DNA from: Bacteroidales bacterium
GTDB lineage: Bacteria > Bacteroidota > Bacteroidia > Bacteroidales > UBA3824
Direction of reading: 5' to 3'
DNA: 64,000 bases
NCBI GenBank assembly: GCA_017962175.1
Contig: JAGCVU010000205.1
Span: 26,103 to 90,102 of the forward strand
Shown here: piece after piece, positions 25,516 to 35,035 of the stretch
Layout: every line of letters begins with the position of its first letter
How positions within the stretch are numbered: the first letter of the stretch is position 1
The notes under the pieces: generated by a model
The model's input: the letters and a program-made list of their open reading frames with translations, nothing else
Told to the model about the DNA's origin: nothing
Database searches by the model: none
Translations under genes and position numbers: made by a program

Positions 25516-26327
25516 TGCAATACGATCCTGTAAAACGATCTCTCGGAAATGTTTTTAACAAAACCCCGTGGTTACGCAAACTTTTTTACAAACTTCTTGA
25601 TATTCTTCTACTTAGAGCGTGGTATATAAAACGCGAGATTAAGAAACTATATTCTAAACGTCGCGGCGAAGAAGTTGCCGTTTTAGATGCCGGTTCGGGA
25701 TTTGGACAGTATAGTTTTTTTGTTTCATCATATCTTCGCAAAGCTCAGGTACTTGGCGTTGACGTTAAAGAAGAACAAATCGAAGATTGCAACAATTTTT
25801 TCGGCAAAATAAACCGCGCCGACCGCGTGAAATTTCAATATGCCGACCTCACAAAATTTACCGACCCCGACAAATACGATTTAGTGTTGTCGGTAGATGT
25901 TATGGAGCATATCTTAGAAGACGAATTAGTATTTAAAAACCTCTGCACCAGCATGAAACAAGGCGGAGTGTTGCTAATTTCCACACCTTCCGACCAAGGC
26001 GGTAGCGATGTTCACGACGAAGACGAACACTCTTTTATCGACGAGCATGTGCGCGACGGCTATAATATCAACGACATTGAACAGAAACTTCTCCGCGCCG
26101 GATTTTCAAAGGTAGAAAAACGCTACTCATACGGCACTCCCGGCAGCATTGCTTGGCGTTTGAGTATGAAATGGCCTATCACTATGCTCAATTTCAGCAA
26201 ATTGATGTTTATTTTGCTGATTCCATATTACATAGTTACATTTCCGTGGGCGTTTTTGCTCGATTGGATCGACACTGTTGGCACTCACAGCACAGGCACG
26301 GGACTTATTGTTAAGGCTATAAAATAA
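25515..26327 (+). CDS. Class I SAM-dependent methyltransferase
   Basis: This 270-residue methyltransferase has motif I VAVLDAGSGFGQYS near 50-63, then a VLGVDVKEEQIEDC acidic loop and a DVMEHI motif typical of UbiE/COQ5-like small-molecule methyltransferases. The C-terminus contains two hydrophobic helices (LMFILLIPYYIVTFPWAFLLDW), suggesting membrane association. The substrate is unknown, but a membrane lipid or quinone-like substrate would fit. It is coupled to rbfA by the TAATG overlap. Confidence 0.8.
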   Translation: MQYDPVKRSLGNVFNKTPWLRKLFYKLLDILLLRAWYIKREIKKLYSKRRGEEVAVLDAGSGFGQYSFFVSSYLRKAQVLGVDVKEEQIEDCNNFFGKINRADRVKFQYADLTKFTDPDKYDLVLSVDVMEHILEDELVFKNLCTSMKQGGVLLISTPSDQGGSDVHDEDEHSFIDEHVRDGYNINDIEQKLLRAGFSKVEKRYSYGTPGSIAWRLSMKWPITMLNFSKLMFILLIPYYIVTFPWAFLLDWIDTVGTHSTGTGLIVKAIK

Positions 26328-26333
26328 ATTGTT

Positions 26334-27533
26334 ATGAATCTGCCGCTACTCATTGCCAAACGATACCTTTTTGGCGGAAAACGAAATTTGGTAAACATTA
26401 TCACCAAAATTTCGATTTTCGGAGTGGCAGGAATGACCGCTGCCCTGATTGTAATACTGTCGGTGTTCAACGGATTTGATATGGTAGTAAGCAGTTTGCT
26501 CAATCAGGTAGACCCCGACCTCAAAATTGAACCCGCCAAAGGAAAAAGTTTTGTAATCGACAGTCTCAAAAAGCAGCAAATACTCAATATCAAAGGCGTA
26601 AAATACTTTGTAGAAAACATCGAAGAAACAGCCCTTTTTCAATACGAAAAACATCAAAACATATCTGTACTCAAGGGCGTTGACTCCAATTACGTGCATT
26701 GCAACGGCGTGGCAGATGCCACTTTTGCTGGTGCGTTTATGCTACGCGACCAGTTTAACGAACCAATGTGCATCATTGGCAGCGACATAGCCGGAAAACT
26801 CAATGTTGTGCTCAACGGTTTTCACTATCTCAAAATCTATGTGCCAATACGCAACAGCAGAATCACACTTATCCCCGAAGAGGCTTTTCGCAGTGCTTTG
26901 GCAATGCCGTCGGGCATTTTTCACATTCATCAAGATTATGATTCCAAATTTGTTTACGTGCCAATAGATTTTGCTCGTCAACTGCTCGGATACGCCAAAA
27001 ACGAAGTGTCGTCGATTGAGATTTTTGTTGACGAAGGATTCAACACCGACAATCTTGCATCCGAAATTAGCGATATTATGGGCAATGATTTCACCGTGAA
27101 AAACCGTTATCAGCAGCAAGACCTCCTTTACAAAATAATGAAAAGCGAAAAACTTTCCATCTTTGTAATGCTGATGTTCATATTTATTATAGCTTCGTTT
27201 AATATTATCGGTGCGCTCACAATGCTCATCATCGACAAAAAAGGCGACATCGAAACACTTTCGCACATTGGCGCCGATTCAGTTTTTATCCGTCGCGTAT
27301 TTGTAGGCACGGGACGACTTATCACTCTCATCGGTTCGGTGTCGGGCATATTGGTTGGTTTAGCGTTGTGCCTGATACAGAAATATTTCGGTGTTATAGA
27401 GTTTCCCGATGGATCGTTTATCATCGACACATATCCCGTTGACATTCGTTTTTGGGATGTGGTAGCCACATTCGTAGGCGTTACCATTGTGGGTTTTATA
27501 GCCGCAATAATTCCGGCACGCAGAATACGTTAG
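26334..27533 (+). CDS. LolC/LolE-like ABC transporter permease
   Basis: This 399-residue protein is a MacB/FtsX-type permease. It has one membrane helix near 24-48, a large periplasmic domain, and three C-terminal helices (around 280-395). The start LPLLIAKRYLFGGKRNLVNIITKISIFGVA is the family hallmark for LolC/LolE, the permeases that release lipoproteins from the inner membrane. The ATPase partner (LolD) is not in this window. The 3' end overlaps the convergent gene by 4 bp. Confidence 0.87.
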   Translation: MNLPLLIAKRYLFGGKRNLVNIITKISIFGVAGMTAALIVILSVFNGFDMVVSSLLNQVDPDLKIEPAKGKSFVIDSLKKQQILNIKGVKYFVENIEETALFQYEKHQNISVLKGVDSNYVHCNGVADATFAGAFMLRDQFNEPMCIIGSDIAGKLNVVLNGFHYLKIYVPIRNSRITLIPEEAFRSALAMPSGIFHIHQDYDSKFVYVPIDFARQLLGYAKNEVSSIEIFVDEGFNTDNLASEISDIMGNDFTVKNRYQQQDLLYKIMKSEKLSIFVMLMFIFIIASFNIIGALTMLIIDKKGDIETLSHIGADSVFIRRVFVGTGRLITLIGSVSGILVGLALCLIQKYFGVIEFPDGSFIIDTYPVDIRFWDVVATFVGVTIVGFIAAIIPARRIR

Positions 27534-28498
27534 TAGAGCTCCTCTCCTACCCACTTATCCACGGCAGCGTCAAATGCGGCTTGTCCTTTGTGATACTCGG
27601 AATATAAATCGTAGGTTTGTTCTATTATAGTGTCGATATTGGTACCAAAATCAAAAACAGCATTTTTGAAACTATTTACATTGATATCCATACGCTTAAC
27701 CTCATCGAATTTCATATCGGCAAAGCCAATAACATCAGGTGCCGACGGCGAAAAATCAAAATTGCATCCGTCAAGTGTTACCTTATCGGCATCTACACCT
27801 TGAAGCCACGATTCAAACAAACGCTCCGACTCATTGATATTCAGTGTAGTAATCGATTTAAAGTTTTTAAGATAAACACTCGCATTGGTAAGCACACTAT
27901 TCACCAAGGCAACAATTTTTTCTTGGTCGCAGATGTTCCAACCTATTATATAAAAGGTGTCGCCACGGTTTAAAAGCAAGATTTCAAAATCATCGCAAGG
28001 TATCAGCAAAGTTTTTTTTACGGGCGAATGTCGCAACACACCTTCCATTATTGCAACAGGCTTAAAACCAATACCGGGAGTTGATTTTTCGGCAAAAGAG
28101 ATTTCACAGCCGTTTTGTTTCAATGTGCGCAGGGCAGACACCCAAAGTCGCGAATAATTAACACGATAAGCGGGAGCAGATTTTAGCGTAAAACCCGACG
28201 AAAGGGTCACACCGTCTCTAAACACCTCTGAAGATTCTTTTGAAGCCAAACTACCAAACGAAAAGAGAGCCCTTATTCCACCTTTGACGGCAATATAAGC
28301 CTTTTCGCCGTACACAAGGTTGGGCGCCAATCGGTGAATGGTTTCGGCTGCCGCCATATCTGTCTTAGTTTTGGCAAAGGTCACAAACCTCAATCCGCCT
28401 TTTGCAAGTTTTAGCGGAGCAATTATATTTTTTTTCTCTTTTTGAGCCGTTGCGGCAAACAATTCGCAAAGCGGTGTATAACAGTTATTTGTCTCCAT
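27530..28498 (-). CDS. Conserved hypothetical protein
   Basis: This 322-residue soluble protein has no signal peptide or membrane segment and is of unknown family. It has an alternating strand/helix pattern, with GGIRALFSFGSLASKESSEVF and a SPVKKTLLIPCDDFEILLLNRGDTFYIIGWN section. Nothing suggests an enzyme motif. It is convergent with the LolC/E gene (4-bp overlap) and divergent from the Ig-like lipoprotein gene, so it forms its own unit. Codon use matches the neighbours. Confidence 0.7.
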   Translation of the reverse strand: METNNCYTPLCELFAATAQKEKKNIIAPLKLAKGGLRFVTFAKTKTDMAAAETIHRLAPNLVYGEKAYIAVKGGIRALFSFGSLASKESSEVFRDGVTLSSGFTLKSAPAYRVNYSRLWVSALRTLKQNGCEISFAEKSTPGIGFKPVAIMEGVLRHSPVKKTLLIPCDDFEILLLNRGDTFYIIGWNICDQEKIVALVNSVLTNASVYLKNFKSITTLNINESERLFESWLQGVDADKVTLDGCNFDFSPSAPDVIGFADMKFDEVKRMDINVNSFKNAVFDFGTNIDTIIEQTYDLYSEYHKGQAAFDAAVDKWVGEELY

Positions 28499-28605
28499 CT
28501 GTTTTTAACAAATTGTGAAATCCTGATTATTGAAGCATTTTATTAGCCGATAAATGCCGTTTTTTTGTTTTCTTTGCCAAAAATATCAAAAATTGCGCAA
28601 TTAAG

Positions 28606-31575
28606 ATGATTATTGACAAAAACAAATTAATATTTTCAATTAAAACCGCCATCGTAATGGCTATGACAGCGGTATTAATGTACTCTTGTGCCCAGATGGG
28701 AAACATCGAGGGCGGCGACGAAGACGAAGACCCTCCAGTGCTAAAACGCTCTAAACCAAAAATCTATTCTGGCGATTTTCACAAAAAAAAGGTAAAAATG
28801 AAGTTCGACGAGTTTTTTACTCTCGAAAAAATCGACCAAAAATTTTTAATGTCGCCACCTCAATTTGAAAAAGCACCCAAAATCAAAGAACGCGGCAAAA
28901 AGATAATTGTTAAGTTTAAAGAGCCGCTTCGCGACGATACTACATACACGTTGCAATTTTTCGACTGCATTCAAGACTATCACGAGGGCAACCACGAACC
29001 AAATTTCGATTTTGTTTTCTCCACCGCGGCTGTGTGCGACTCTTTTGCCGTTAGCGGTACTGTGCGCGATGCCGAAACCCTTGCCAAAGAAGACAATATC
29101 CTCGTGGGACTATATTCCGAAAACGTTATCGGCGAAGATTCGTGCGTGATTAAATACAAACCAAATTACATCACACGAACCGATACTGCAGGTCATTTCT
29201 CGGTAAGAAACATTGCCCCAGGACGTTACAAAATTTTTGTGCTAAAAGATATCAACGAAACACAAAAGTTTGACCTTGAAAACGAGAAAATTGGTTACAT
29301 CAATACAGTTATTGAACCTGAAGCTCAAACAGTTACCAAAATTGACTCGCTCCCTGCCGGAACAGTGCTCCACTCAGGCACTCCCGGACACAAAATTATC
29401 GACACTCTCCAAAACGATACTGTTATTATTCAAAACCTGCTTTACACCACGCCAAACAATATCACTTTATTCGCTTTCAATCAGATAAAAACTATCCAAT
29501 ATATCACCGACCGTCAGAGAGACCTTCGCACAAGATTTTTGTTATGTTTCAACAAATCGGTAACAAACGACACTGTGTTAATCACTTACGTAGAAGACAC
29601 TCTCAAATCGCCGCAGATGATATACGATTTTAACTACAACCGCGACAGTTTGTTTGTGTGGCTTATGGACACCGCCGACGTGCGCAACGATACTCTGCAA
29701 TTGCGTGTTACATTCTCCACAATCGACTCGCTGCTTAATCCCACCACCGAAACCGACACCATTCGCCTGCGTTACTCGGTTAAGAAGGCAAAAGCTGGCG
29801 ACAAGAAAACCAAAGCCAGCGCCAAACCGCCTATCGACTCGCTCAACTTCACAGTAAAATCTAATTTCAGCGGCGACTTTGACCAAAACGGATTGGCAAG
29901 CATACAGATTCCTATTCCCACGGTTAAAATTGATTCATCTAAAATTCATCTTTACCAACTGAAAGACAGCACGTTTGATGACGATATGAATCAAAAACTC
30001 TTAAAGGCAGTGCGTTTAGATAGCACACATTTCCGTTTGGTATTTAAACGAGGTATCAAGGGCGACATCATCTTCTACCCCACCGACACTGTGGTAGATA
30101 AAAACTGGTTTTCAGCCAATTACAGCCCGGAACGCGACACTGTAGACATCACTATCACCGACACGTGTATAGCCAAGAAGGGCAACTTCAAAAATATGCT
30201 CAAATACTACAACGACTATTATCTCGGCGAAGTGCAAAAACTGCGCGACACCGTGCCCACCACCATTGTGTCGCAAAAAATGCTCAAATACGAACGTCCA
30301 TCGCGAGATTCTATCAAAATCGTTTTTGAGAAACCTCCTGTTCGCAATTTGGAACTTTCTGCCATCAATGTATCAACCACTTACGACACTTGGTACGAAA
30401 CATATCCCAACGGTTTTAATATGACAGTCATACTTCGCGACACAGCGGCAGTATATAAAGATACTCTCGCCATAAAACTCACTACATTCGACCGTTACCT
30501 TTTCTCAAAAAAGAACAACAAGATAATCGAGCGCACTTTTAAAGATACATTGTTTGCCATCTACAACATCAAAATGCAGAAAATCAAGAAAACAGAACGC
30601 ATTTCGGCTGATACTATGCAATTTGTGTTTGCATATCCGCTCAAAGACCGTCCGTTTCTTAAACTCACCGACACAGTTTACAACAACTCTTGGTACAACA
30701 TTCAATTATCTGAAAATAAAGACACTATGACGGTGGCATTAAACGATTTTGCTGCCAAATTAGACACGTTGCGCTATTCTATTTCTTACCTCAGCGTCGA
30801 CCGTCTTGAAAACGAACTTCTTAAAACCGACACTCTAATGTCGTTAAAACCGATTGTTGTTACCAATCAGGCTCAGCCCACCGATCGTCGACGCCGCAGC
30901 GACTTAGGTCTCGATGCTCAACGCAAACAAGAAGAAACCAAGAAAAATCAAGTGAATGCCACTTTGCGTATTCCGGTGCCGTATCAAATTATCGACGACA
31001 CTCTCCACCTTCGCGATAAACTTATAAAATACAACTGGGAAGCCGCCAAAGAATACGAATTAGTAGTTGACGACTCTGTGTTTACAAGTATTCTTAACAC
31101 ACCCAACCTCTATTTTTCCAGCAAGGGCAAAATTCGCGAAGACGACTACTACGGCAGTATGAATATAAAACTGATCAACACAGGCAATATTGAGCAATAT
31201 CCCGACATCGACGAAGACCTTCCGCCGTTTAAGGATATTGACACCGCTCGTGTACGCGTTCGCAAACGTGCACCTTTGATAACCGATTCCACTGCCAATT
31301 TCACCGCACTATCGTCGGGCTTGTTGATTGTATGCCTTTGCAACGACAACGGTGATATACTTTACTCAAAAACAACTAATTGCGACGGCAATGTGGTATT
31401 CGACTACATTTTGCCTGCCGATTACACTCTCAAAATTATTCACGACCGCAACTCAAACAAAAAGTGGGACACCGGCGACTATCTAAAGCATCAGTACCCC
31501 GAACGTGTGGTACAATATCCGCGAAAACAGTCGGTGAAATCTAAGTGGAATGTTGACGTGCTGTGGAAATTATAA
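28606..31575 (+). CDS. Large Ig-like domain surface lipoprotein
   Basis: This 989-residue lipoprotein has an N-terminal signal with the lipobox AVLMYSC, so Cys28 would be lipidated. It begins with an SbsA-like Ig domain (PPVLKRSKPKIYSGDFHKKKVKMKFDEFF through VFSTA), then a prealbumin-like fold with ITRTDTAGHFSVRNIAPGRYKIFVLKD, and continues with repeated strand-rich segments. This architecture is widespread in Bacteroidota and is thought to be surface-exposed. Function is unknown. It is followed 19 bp later by radA. Confidence 0.85.
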   Translation: MIIDKNKLIFSIKTAIVMAMTAVLMYSCAQMGNIEGGDEDEDPPVLKRSKPKIYSGDFHKKKVKMKFDEFFTLEKIDQKFLMSPPQFEKAPKIKERGKKIIVKFKEPLRDDTTYTLQFFDCIQDYHEGNHEPNFDFVFSTAAVCDSFAVSGTVRDAETLAKEDNILVGLYSENVIGEDSCVIKYKPNYITRTDTAGHFSVRNIAPGRYKIFVLKDINETQKFDLENEKIGYINTVIEPEAQTVTKIDSLPAGTVLHSGTPGHKIIDTLQNDTVIIQNLLYTTPNNITLFAFNQIKTIQYITDRQRDLRTRFLLCFNKSVTNDTVLITYVEDTLKSPQMIYDFNYNRDSLFVWLMDTADVRNDTLQLRVTFSTIDSLLNPTTETDTIRLRYSVKKAKAGDKKTKASAKPPIDSLNFTVKSNFSGDFDQNGLASIQIPIPTVKIDSSKIHLYQLKDSTFDDDMNQKLLKAVRLDSTHFRLVFKRGIKGDIIFYPTDTVVDKNWFSANYSPERDTVDITITDTCIAKKGNFKNMLKYYNDYYLGEVQKLRDTVPTTIVSQKMLKYERPSRDSIKIVFEKPPVRNLELSAINVSTTYDTWYETYPNGFNMTVILRDTAAVYKDTLAIKLTTFDRYLFSKKNNKIIERTFKDTLFAIYNIKMQKIKKTERISADTMQFVFAYPLKDRPFLKLTDTVYNNSWYNIQLSENKDTMTVALNDFAAKLDTLRYSISYLSVDRLENELLKTDTLMSLKPIVVTNQAQPTDRRRRSDLGLDAQRKQEETKKNQVNATLRIPVPYQIIDDTLHLRDKLIKYNWEAAKEYELVVDDSVFTSILNTPNLYFSSKGKIREDDYYGSMNIKLINTGNIEQYPDIDEDLPPFKDIDTARVRVRKRAPLITDSTANFTALSSGLLIVCLCNDNGDILYSKTTNCDGNVVFDYILPADYTLKIIHDRNSNKKWDTGDYLKHQYPERVVQYPRKQSVKSKWNVDVLWKL

Positions 31576-31594
31576 CTCACCTAAACTATTGACA

Positions 31595-32971
31595 ATGAAG
31601 CAAAAAAACGTATATATATGTCAAAACTGCGGTGCGGTATCGCCTAAATGGGTGGGCAAATGTCCATCGTGCCAACAGTGGAACACCTACGTGGAGGAAA
31701 TTGTGACCTCAGGTCCAAAAAACGGTCTGTCGCCTAACGCCTTCAACGAGGTAAAGCCTGTAAAAATATCTGAAATTCAAACCAATACCGCCGAACGCAT
31801 CGACACCAACAATACAGAGTTTAACCGTGTGCTCGGTGGCGGCATTGTACCCGGCTCTGTGATTCTTATCGGCGGTGAACCGGGCATTGGCAAGTCTACC
31901 CTATCAATTCAGATTGCACTCAACATACCGCAAAAAACATTATACGTTTCGGGCGAGGAAAGCGCATCGCAAATCAAACTCCGCGCTGATAGAATCAAAA
32001 AAACATCCGACAACTGTTTGATACTATGCGAGGTAACTGTTGAAATCATAATACCAGCCATACGTCAGGCAAATCCATCGCTTGTGATTATCGACTCGAT
32101 ACAAACATTGCGCACACAAAATGCCGAATCAGCTCCGGGCACAGTTACTCAGATACGCGAATGTGCCGATATGCTCATACGCTTTGCCAAAGAAAACAAT
32201 GTGCCCATAATTCTCATCGGACATATCAACAAAGACGGCAACATTGCAGGTCCAAAAATACTCGAACATATGGTAGACACCGTTCTACAGTTTGAGGGCG
32301 ATAGTTCGCACGTTTACAGAGTGCTTCGCGGAATCAAAAACCGTTTTGGCACAACATCCGAAGTGGGCATTTTTGAGATGCTCAGCGATGGTCTCCGTCA
32401 GGTTTCAAACCCCGGTGAATTGCTCATACACCATCACGACAACGACACACCGGGCGTAACAGTAACAGCTGCAGTTGAAGGATTGCGCCCGTTTTTAATT
32501 GAGGTTCAGAGCCTTGTAAGCACAGCGGCATACGGAGTGCCACAGCGAAGCACCACAGGATTCGATGCCAAACGTTTAAATATGCTTCTTGCTGTTTTGG
32601 AACGCCGTTGCGGATTTCGGCTCAATACCAAAGATGTATTCTTAAACATTGCCGGCGGCATCAAAATCAACGACCCCGCAATGGACCTTTCGGTGATAAC
32701 TGCAGTTTTGAGCAGCGACCTCGACATTGCCATCGCTCACGATGTGTGCTTTGCCGGCGAAGTTGGTCTCACCGGCGAAATTCGTCCGGTATCAAGAGTG
32801 GAGCAGCGAATTGCCGAAGCCGAAAAGATTGGATTCAAAAAAATCATCATCTCATCGGCTCACAAAAAAAATATTGAAAACATTCGCCATACCATTGATA
32901 TTACCACAGTTTCAAAAATCGAAGAGGTTTTTCGTCTTCTCTTTGTACGCAGAAAAACCGTTCAGGAATAG
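31595..32971 (+). CDS. radA: DNA repair protein RadA
   Basis: This 458-residue RecA-like ATPase processes recombination intermediates (branch migration in recombinational repair). It shows an N-terminal C4 zinc finger (CQNCG and CPSC), the Walker A loop GGEPGIGKST, the RadA-specific KNRFGTT motif and a C-terminal Lon-like domain with LNIAGGIKINDPAMDL. I chose the ATG at 31595 because the frame before it overlaps the preceding gene and lies upstream of the zinc finger. Confidence 0.94.
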   Translation: MKQKNVYICQNCGAVSPKWVGKCPSCQQWNTYVEEIVTSGPKNGLSPNAFNEVKPVKISEIQTNTAERIDTNNTEFNRVLGGGIVPGSVILIGGEPGIGKSTLSIQIALNIPQKTLYVSGEESASQIKLRADRIKKTSDNCLILCEVTVEIIIPAIRQANPSLVIIDSIQTLRTQNAESAPGTVTQIRECADMLIRFAKENNVPIILIGHINKDGNIAGPKILEHMVDTVLQFEGDSSHVYRVLRGIKNRFGTTSEVGIFEMLSDGLRQVSNPGELLIHHHDNDTPGVTVTAAVEGLRPFLIEVQSLVSTAAYGVPQRSTTGFDAKRLNMLLAVLERRCGFRLNTKDVFLNIAGGIKINDPAMDLSVITAVLSSDLDIAIAHDVCFAGEVGLTGEIRPVSRVEQRIAEAEKIGFKKIIISSAHKKNIENIRHTIDITTVSKIEEVFRLLFVRRKTVQE

Positions 32972-33149
32972 TTCTCAGCAGCATTGTTCACATTTGTACC
33001 GACGTTTACAATTATAGACAATACGCTAATTATCATAATACAAATGTGAAATATAGATTTAAAAAGATAAAGTATTGAGAAATAATAACTATGGAAATAA
33101 TACAATATGTAATGTATAATATTATTTTGAATAATTTTAAAGCAACAAA

Positions 33150-33770
33150 CTAATACATTATATAATCCTTATATTTTGATTCATCCACATCTTTCCAGAG
33201 GAGTTTGCCCATTTTACAGATTCTGCCCATTAGGGTGATAATATTGTTTGCCAATGAGATACGACTTTCGCTGTCGATTTTGCGTTCGGAATTGAGTCTT
33301 TGAAGCAATTCCACTTGAGTTTTAAAATCGTTGATAAGTCCGTTTAAAGTACCTGTAAGTGTAGCCGACACTCCCATAGAACAAAGATTAATGCTAAAAC
33401 TCTGTATCTGACGCATTCCATCAAGGAAAACAGCATCAGTAACATTGTGCACCTTTATATTTTTAAGTAGATGATAAATATCAGTTTGCTGTTTTCCAAG
33501 AATTTCAAGACGGAGTTGAATAATACGTATCTGTTTGATAATCTCTTTTTTAATGGTCTTTCGTTTGTCGGTTAGGGCAGCAATCTCTTTCAAAATTCCA
33601 CGGTCGGGATTCATTCTCATAAAATCGGCGTTCATTTCGGTAAGGTTTTTGAGCATATCGGAGGTGAAACCAATGCCGGTAAGTCGCGACAAATCGCGCT
33701 CACACGCCGCTGAGAGCTTTAAGGCTCGGTTTATAAGTTGCTGTTGGCTAAAACAAAAGTTGCGTTTCAT
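33150..33770 (-). CDS. Coiled-coil hypothetical protein
   Basis: This 206-residue helical protein has no signal peptide or membrane segment. Long helices include LIKQIRIIQLRLEILGKQQTDIYHLL-like stretches with heptad spacing, and the C-terminus ends in a Lys/Asp-rich stretch. It lies alone between radA and accA, with about 180 bp of AT-rich DNA on its downstream side and about 295 bp upstream. I do not recognise a family. Confidence 0.6.
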   Translation of the reverse strand: MKRNFCFSQQQLINRALKLSAACERDLSRLTGIGFTSDMLKNLTEMNADFMRMNPDRGILKEIAALTDKRKTIKKEIIKQIRIIQLRLEILGKQQTDIYHLLKNIKVHNVTDAVFLDGMRQIQSFSINLCSMGVSATLTGTLNGLINDFKTQVELLQRLNSERKIDSESRISLANNIITLMGRICKMGKLLWKDVDESKYKDYIMY

Positions 33771-33998
33771 AACACTTAGTTTTGGCCATAAAGTTAAACA
33801 ACAATTACGAATTTACAAAAAAAATTTACAAATACGGCAAATCCACTAAACGACTTGCTAAAAAGAATAGCAAAATATAAAAATTGTTTAGCATAATATT
33901 ATAAAAGATAAATAACATAGAAATATATTATAAAAACAACAATTATTAGCAATTGTATTATAAAAGAATATAGCAACTAAATTGCCTAAAAAATTTCG

Positions 33999-34026
33999 TT
34001 GTTTTTACCGATTTTTATTAATTTTG
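33999..34026 (+). promoter_or_regulatory. Probable accA promoter
   Basis: TTG at 33999-34001, a 17-bp spacer and TAATTTTG at 34019-34026 lie 39 bp before the accA ATG. The spacing is slightly short for the consensus. The rest of 33771-33998 is AT-rich and I see nothing else in it. Confidence 0.45.
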
Positions 34027-34065
34027 CACACCAACACAAAAAGTAAATTATTAAAAAGAAAATAT

Positions 34066-35019
34066 ATGCAACTGCTTGAATTTGAACAACCAATACAGGA
34101 ATTAGAAAACCAGTTGGCAAAAGCCAAGGAGATTAAGGAGGCAGGATCTGTCGACATCGACAAAACCATCACCGACTTGCAAAACAAAATAGAAACTACC
34201 CGTAAGGAGATTTACGAAAATCTCACTCCGTGGCAGAGGGTTCAAGTTTCAAGACATCCCGAACGTCCATACACTTTGGCATACATCAATGCTATTTGCG
34301 ACGACTTCATCGAACTGCACGGCGACCGTCAAATCAAAGACGACACCGATATGGTAGGCGGATGGGGAACTATCGGCAATCAGAGCATTATGTTTATTGG
34401 TCAGCAAAAGGGTGTCAACACCAAAATGCGTCAATACCGCAACTTTGGTATGGCAAATCCCGAAGGCTACCGCAAGGCTCTCCGTCTTATGCGCATGGCA
34501 GAAAAATTCAACAAACCTATTGTAACATTTATAGATACTCCCGGTGCATACCCCGGTGCTGAAGCTGAAGAACGCGGACAGGCTGAAGCCATTGCTCGCA
34601 ACATATACGAAATGTTTCGTATCAAAGTGCCTATCATATGCATAGTTATCGGCGAAGGTGCTTCGGGCGGTGCTATAGGCATAGGCGTTGGCGACAAAGT
34701 TTTCATGCTCGAAAACACTTGGTATTCGGTAATTGCGCCCGAATCTTGTTCAAGCATTCTTTGGCGTAGTTGGGATTTCAAACGCGACGCCGCTGAAGCT
34801 CTCAAACTGTCGGCTGAGGATATGTTTAAAAACAAACTCATCGACGGCATTATCAAAGAACCATTGGGCGGAGCTCACAACAATCCCGACGAAATATTCA
34901 AGACAGTAAAACGCACTATAATCGAAAATCTCGAAGCACTTAAAAAATTACCTACAGAGCAACTTCTAAAAGAGCGTCTCGATAAATTCGCCGGAATGGG
35001 CGTATTTTGTGAAAACTAA
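34066..35019 (+). CDS. accA: Acetyl-CoA carboxylase carboxyltransferase alpha subunit
   Basis: This 317-residue subunit transfers CO2 from biotin carrier protein to acetyl-CoA, the first step of fatty-acid synthesis. It starts [10 protein letters not shown] and shows the crotonase-like AccA core: [25 protein letters not shown] and the [23 protein letters not shown] region, then [21 protein letters not shown]. The longer open frame to 33982 is unlikely because it adds a basic run without conservation. dnaB follows 16 bp later. Confidence 0.95.
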   Translation: MQLLEFEQPIQELENQLAKAKEIKEAGSVDIDKTITDLQNKIETTRKEIYENLTPWQRVQVSRHPERPYTLAYINAICDDFIELHGDRQIKDDTDMVGGWGTIGNQSIMFIGQQKGVNTKMRQYRNFGMANPEGYRKALRLMRMAEKFNKPIVTFIDTPGAYPGAEAEERGQAEAIARNIYEMFRIKVPIICIVIGEGASGGAIGIGVGDKVFMLENTWYSVIAPESCSSILWRSWDFKRDAAEALKLSAEDMFKNKLIDGIIKEPLGGAHNNPDEIFKTVKRTIIENLEALKKLPTEQLLKERLDKFAGMGVFCEN

Positions 35020-35035
35020 TTATTAAAACTGCGCA

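Noticed and set aside
33040..33149. Possible tRNA or small RNA in the AT-rich gap after radA
   Set aside because: I could not find an acceptor stem, a TTCGA-type T loop or a hairpin with a T-run. The stretch is simply AT-rich.
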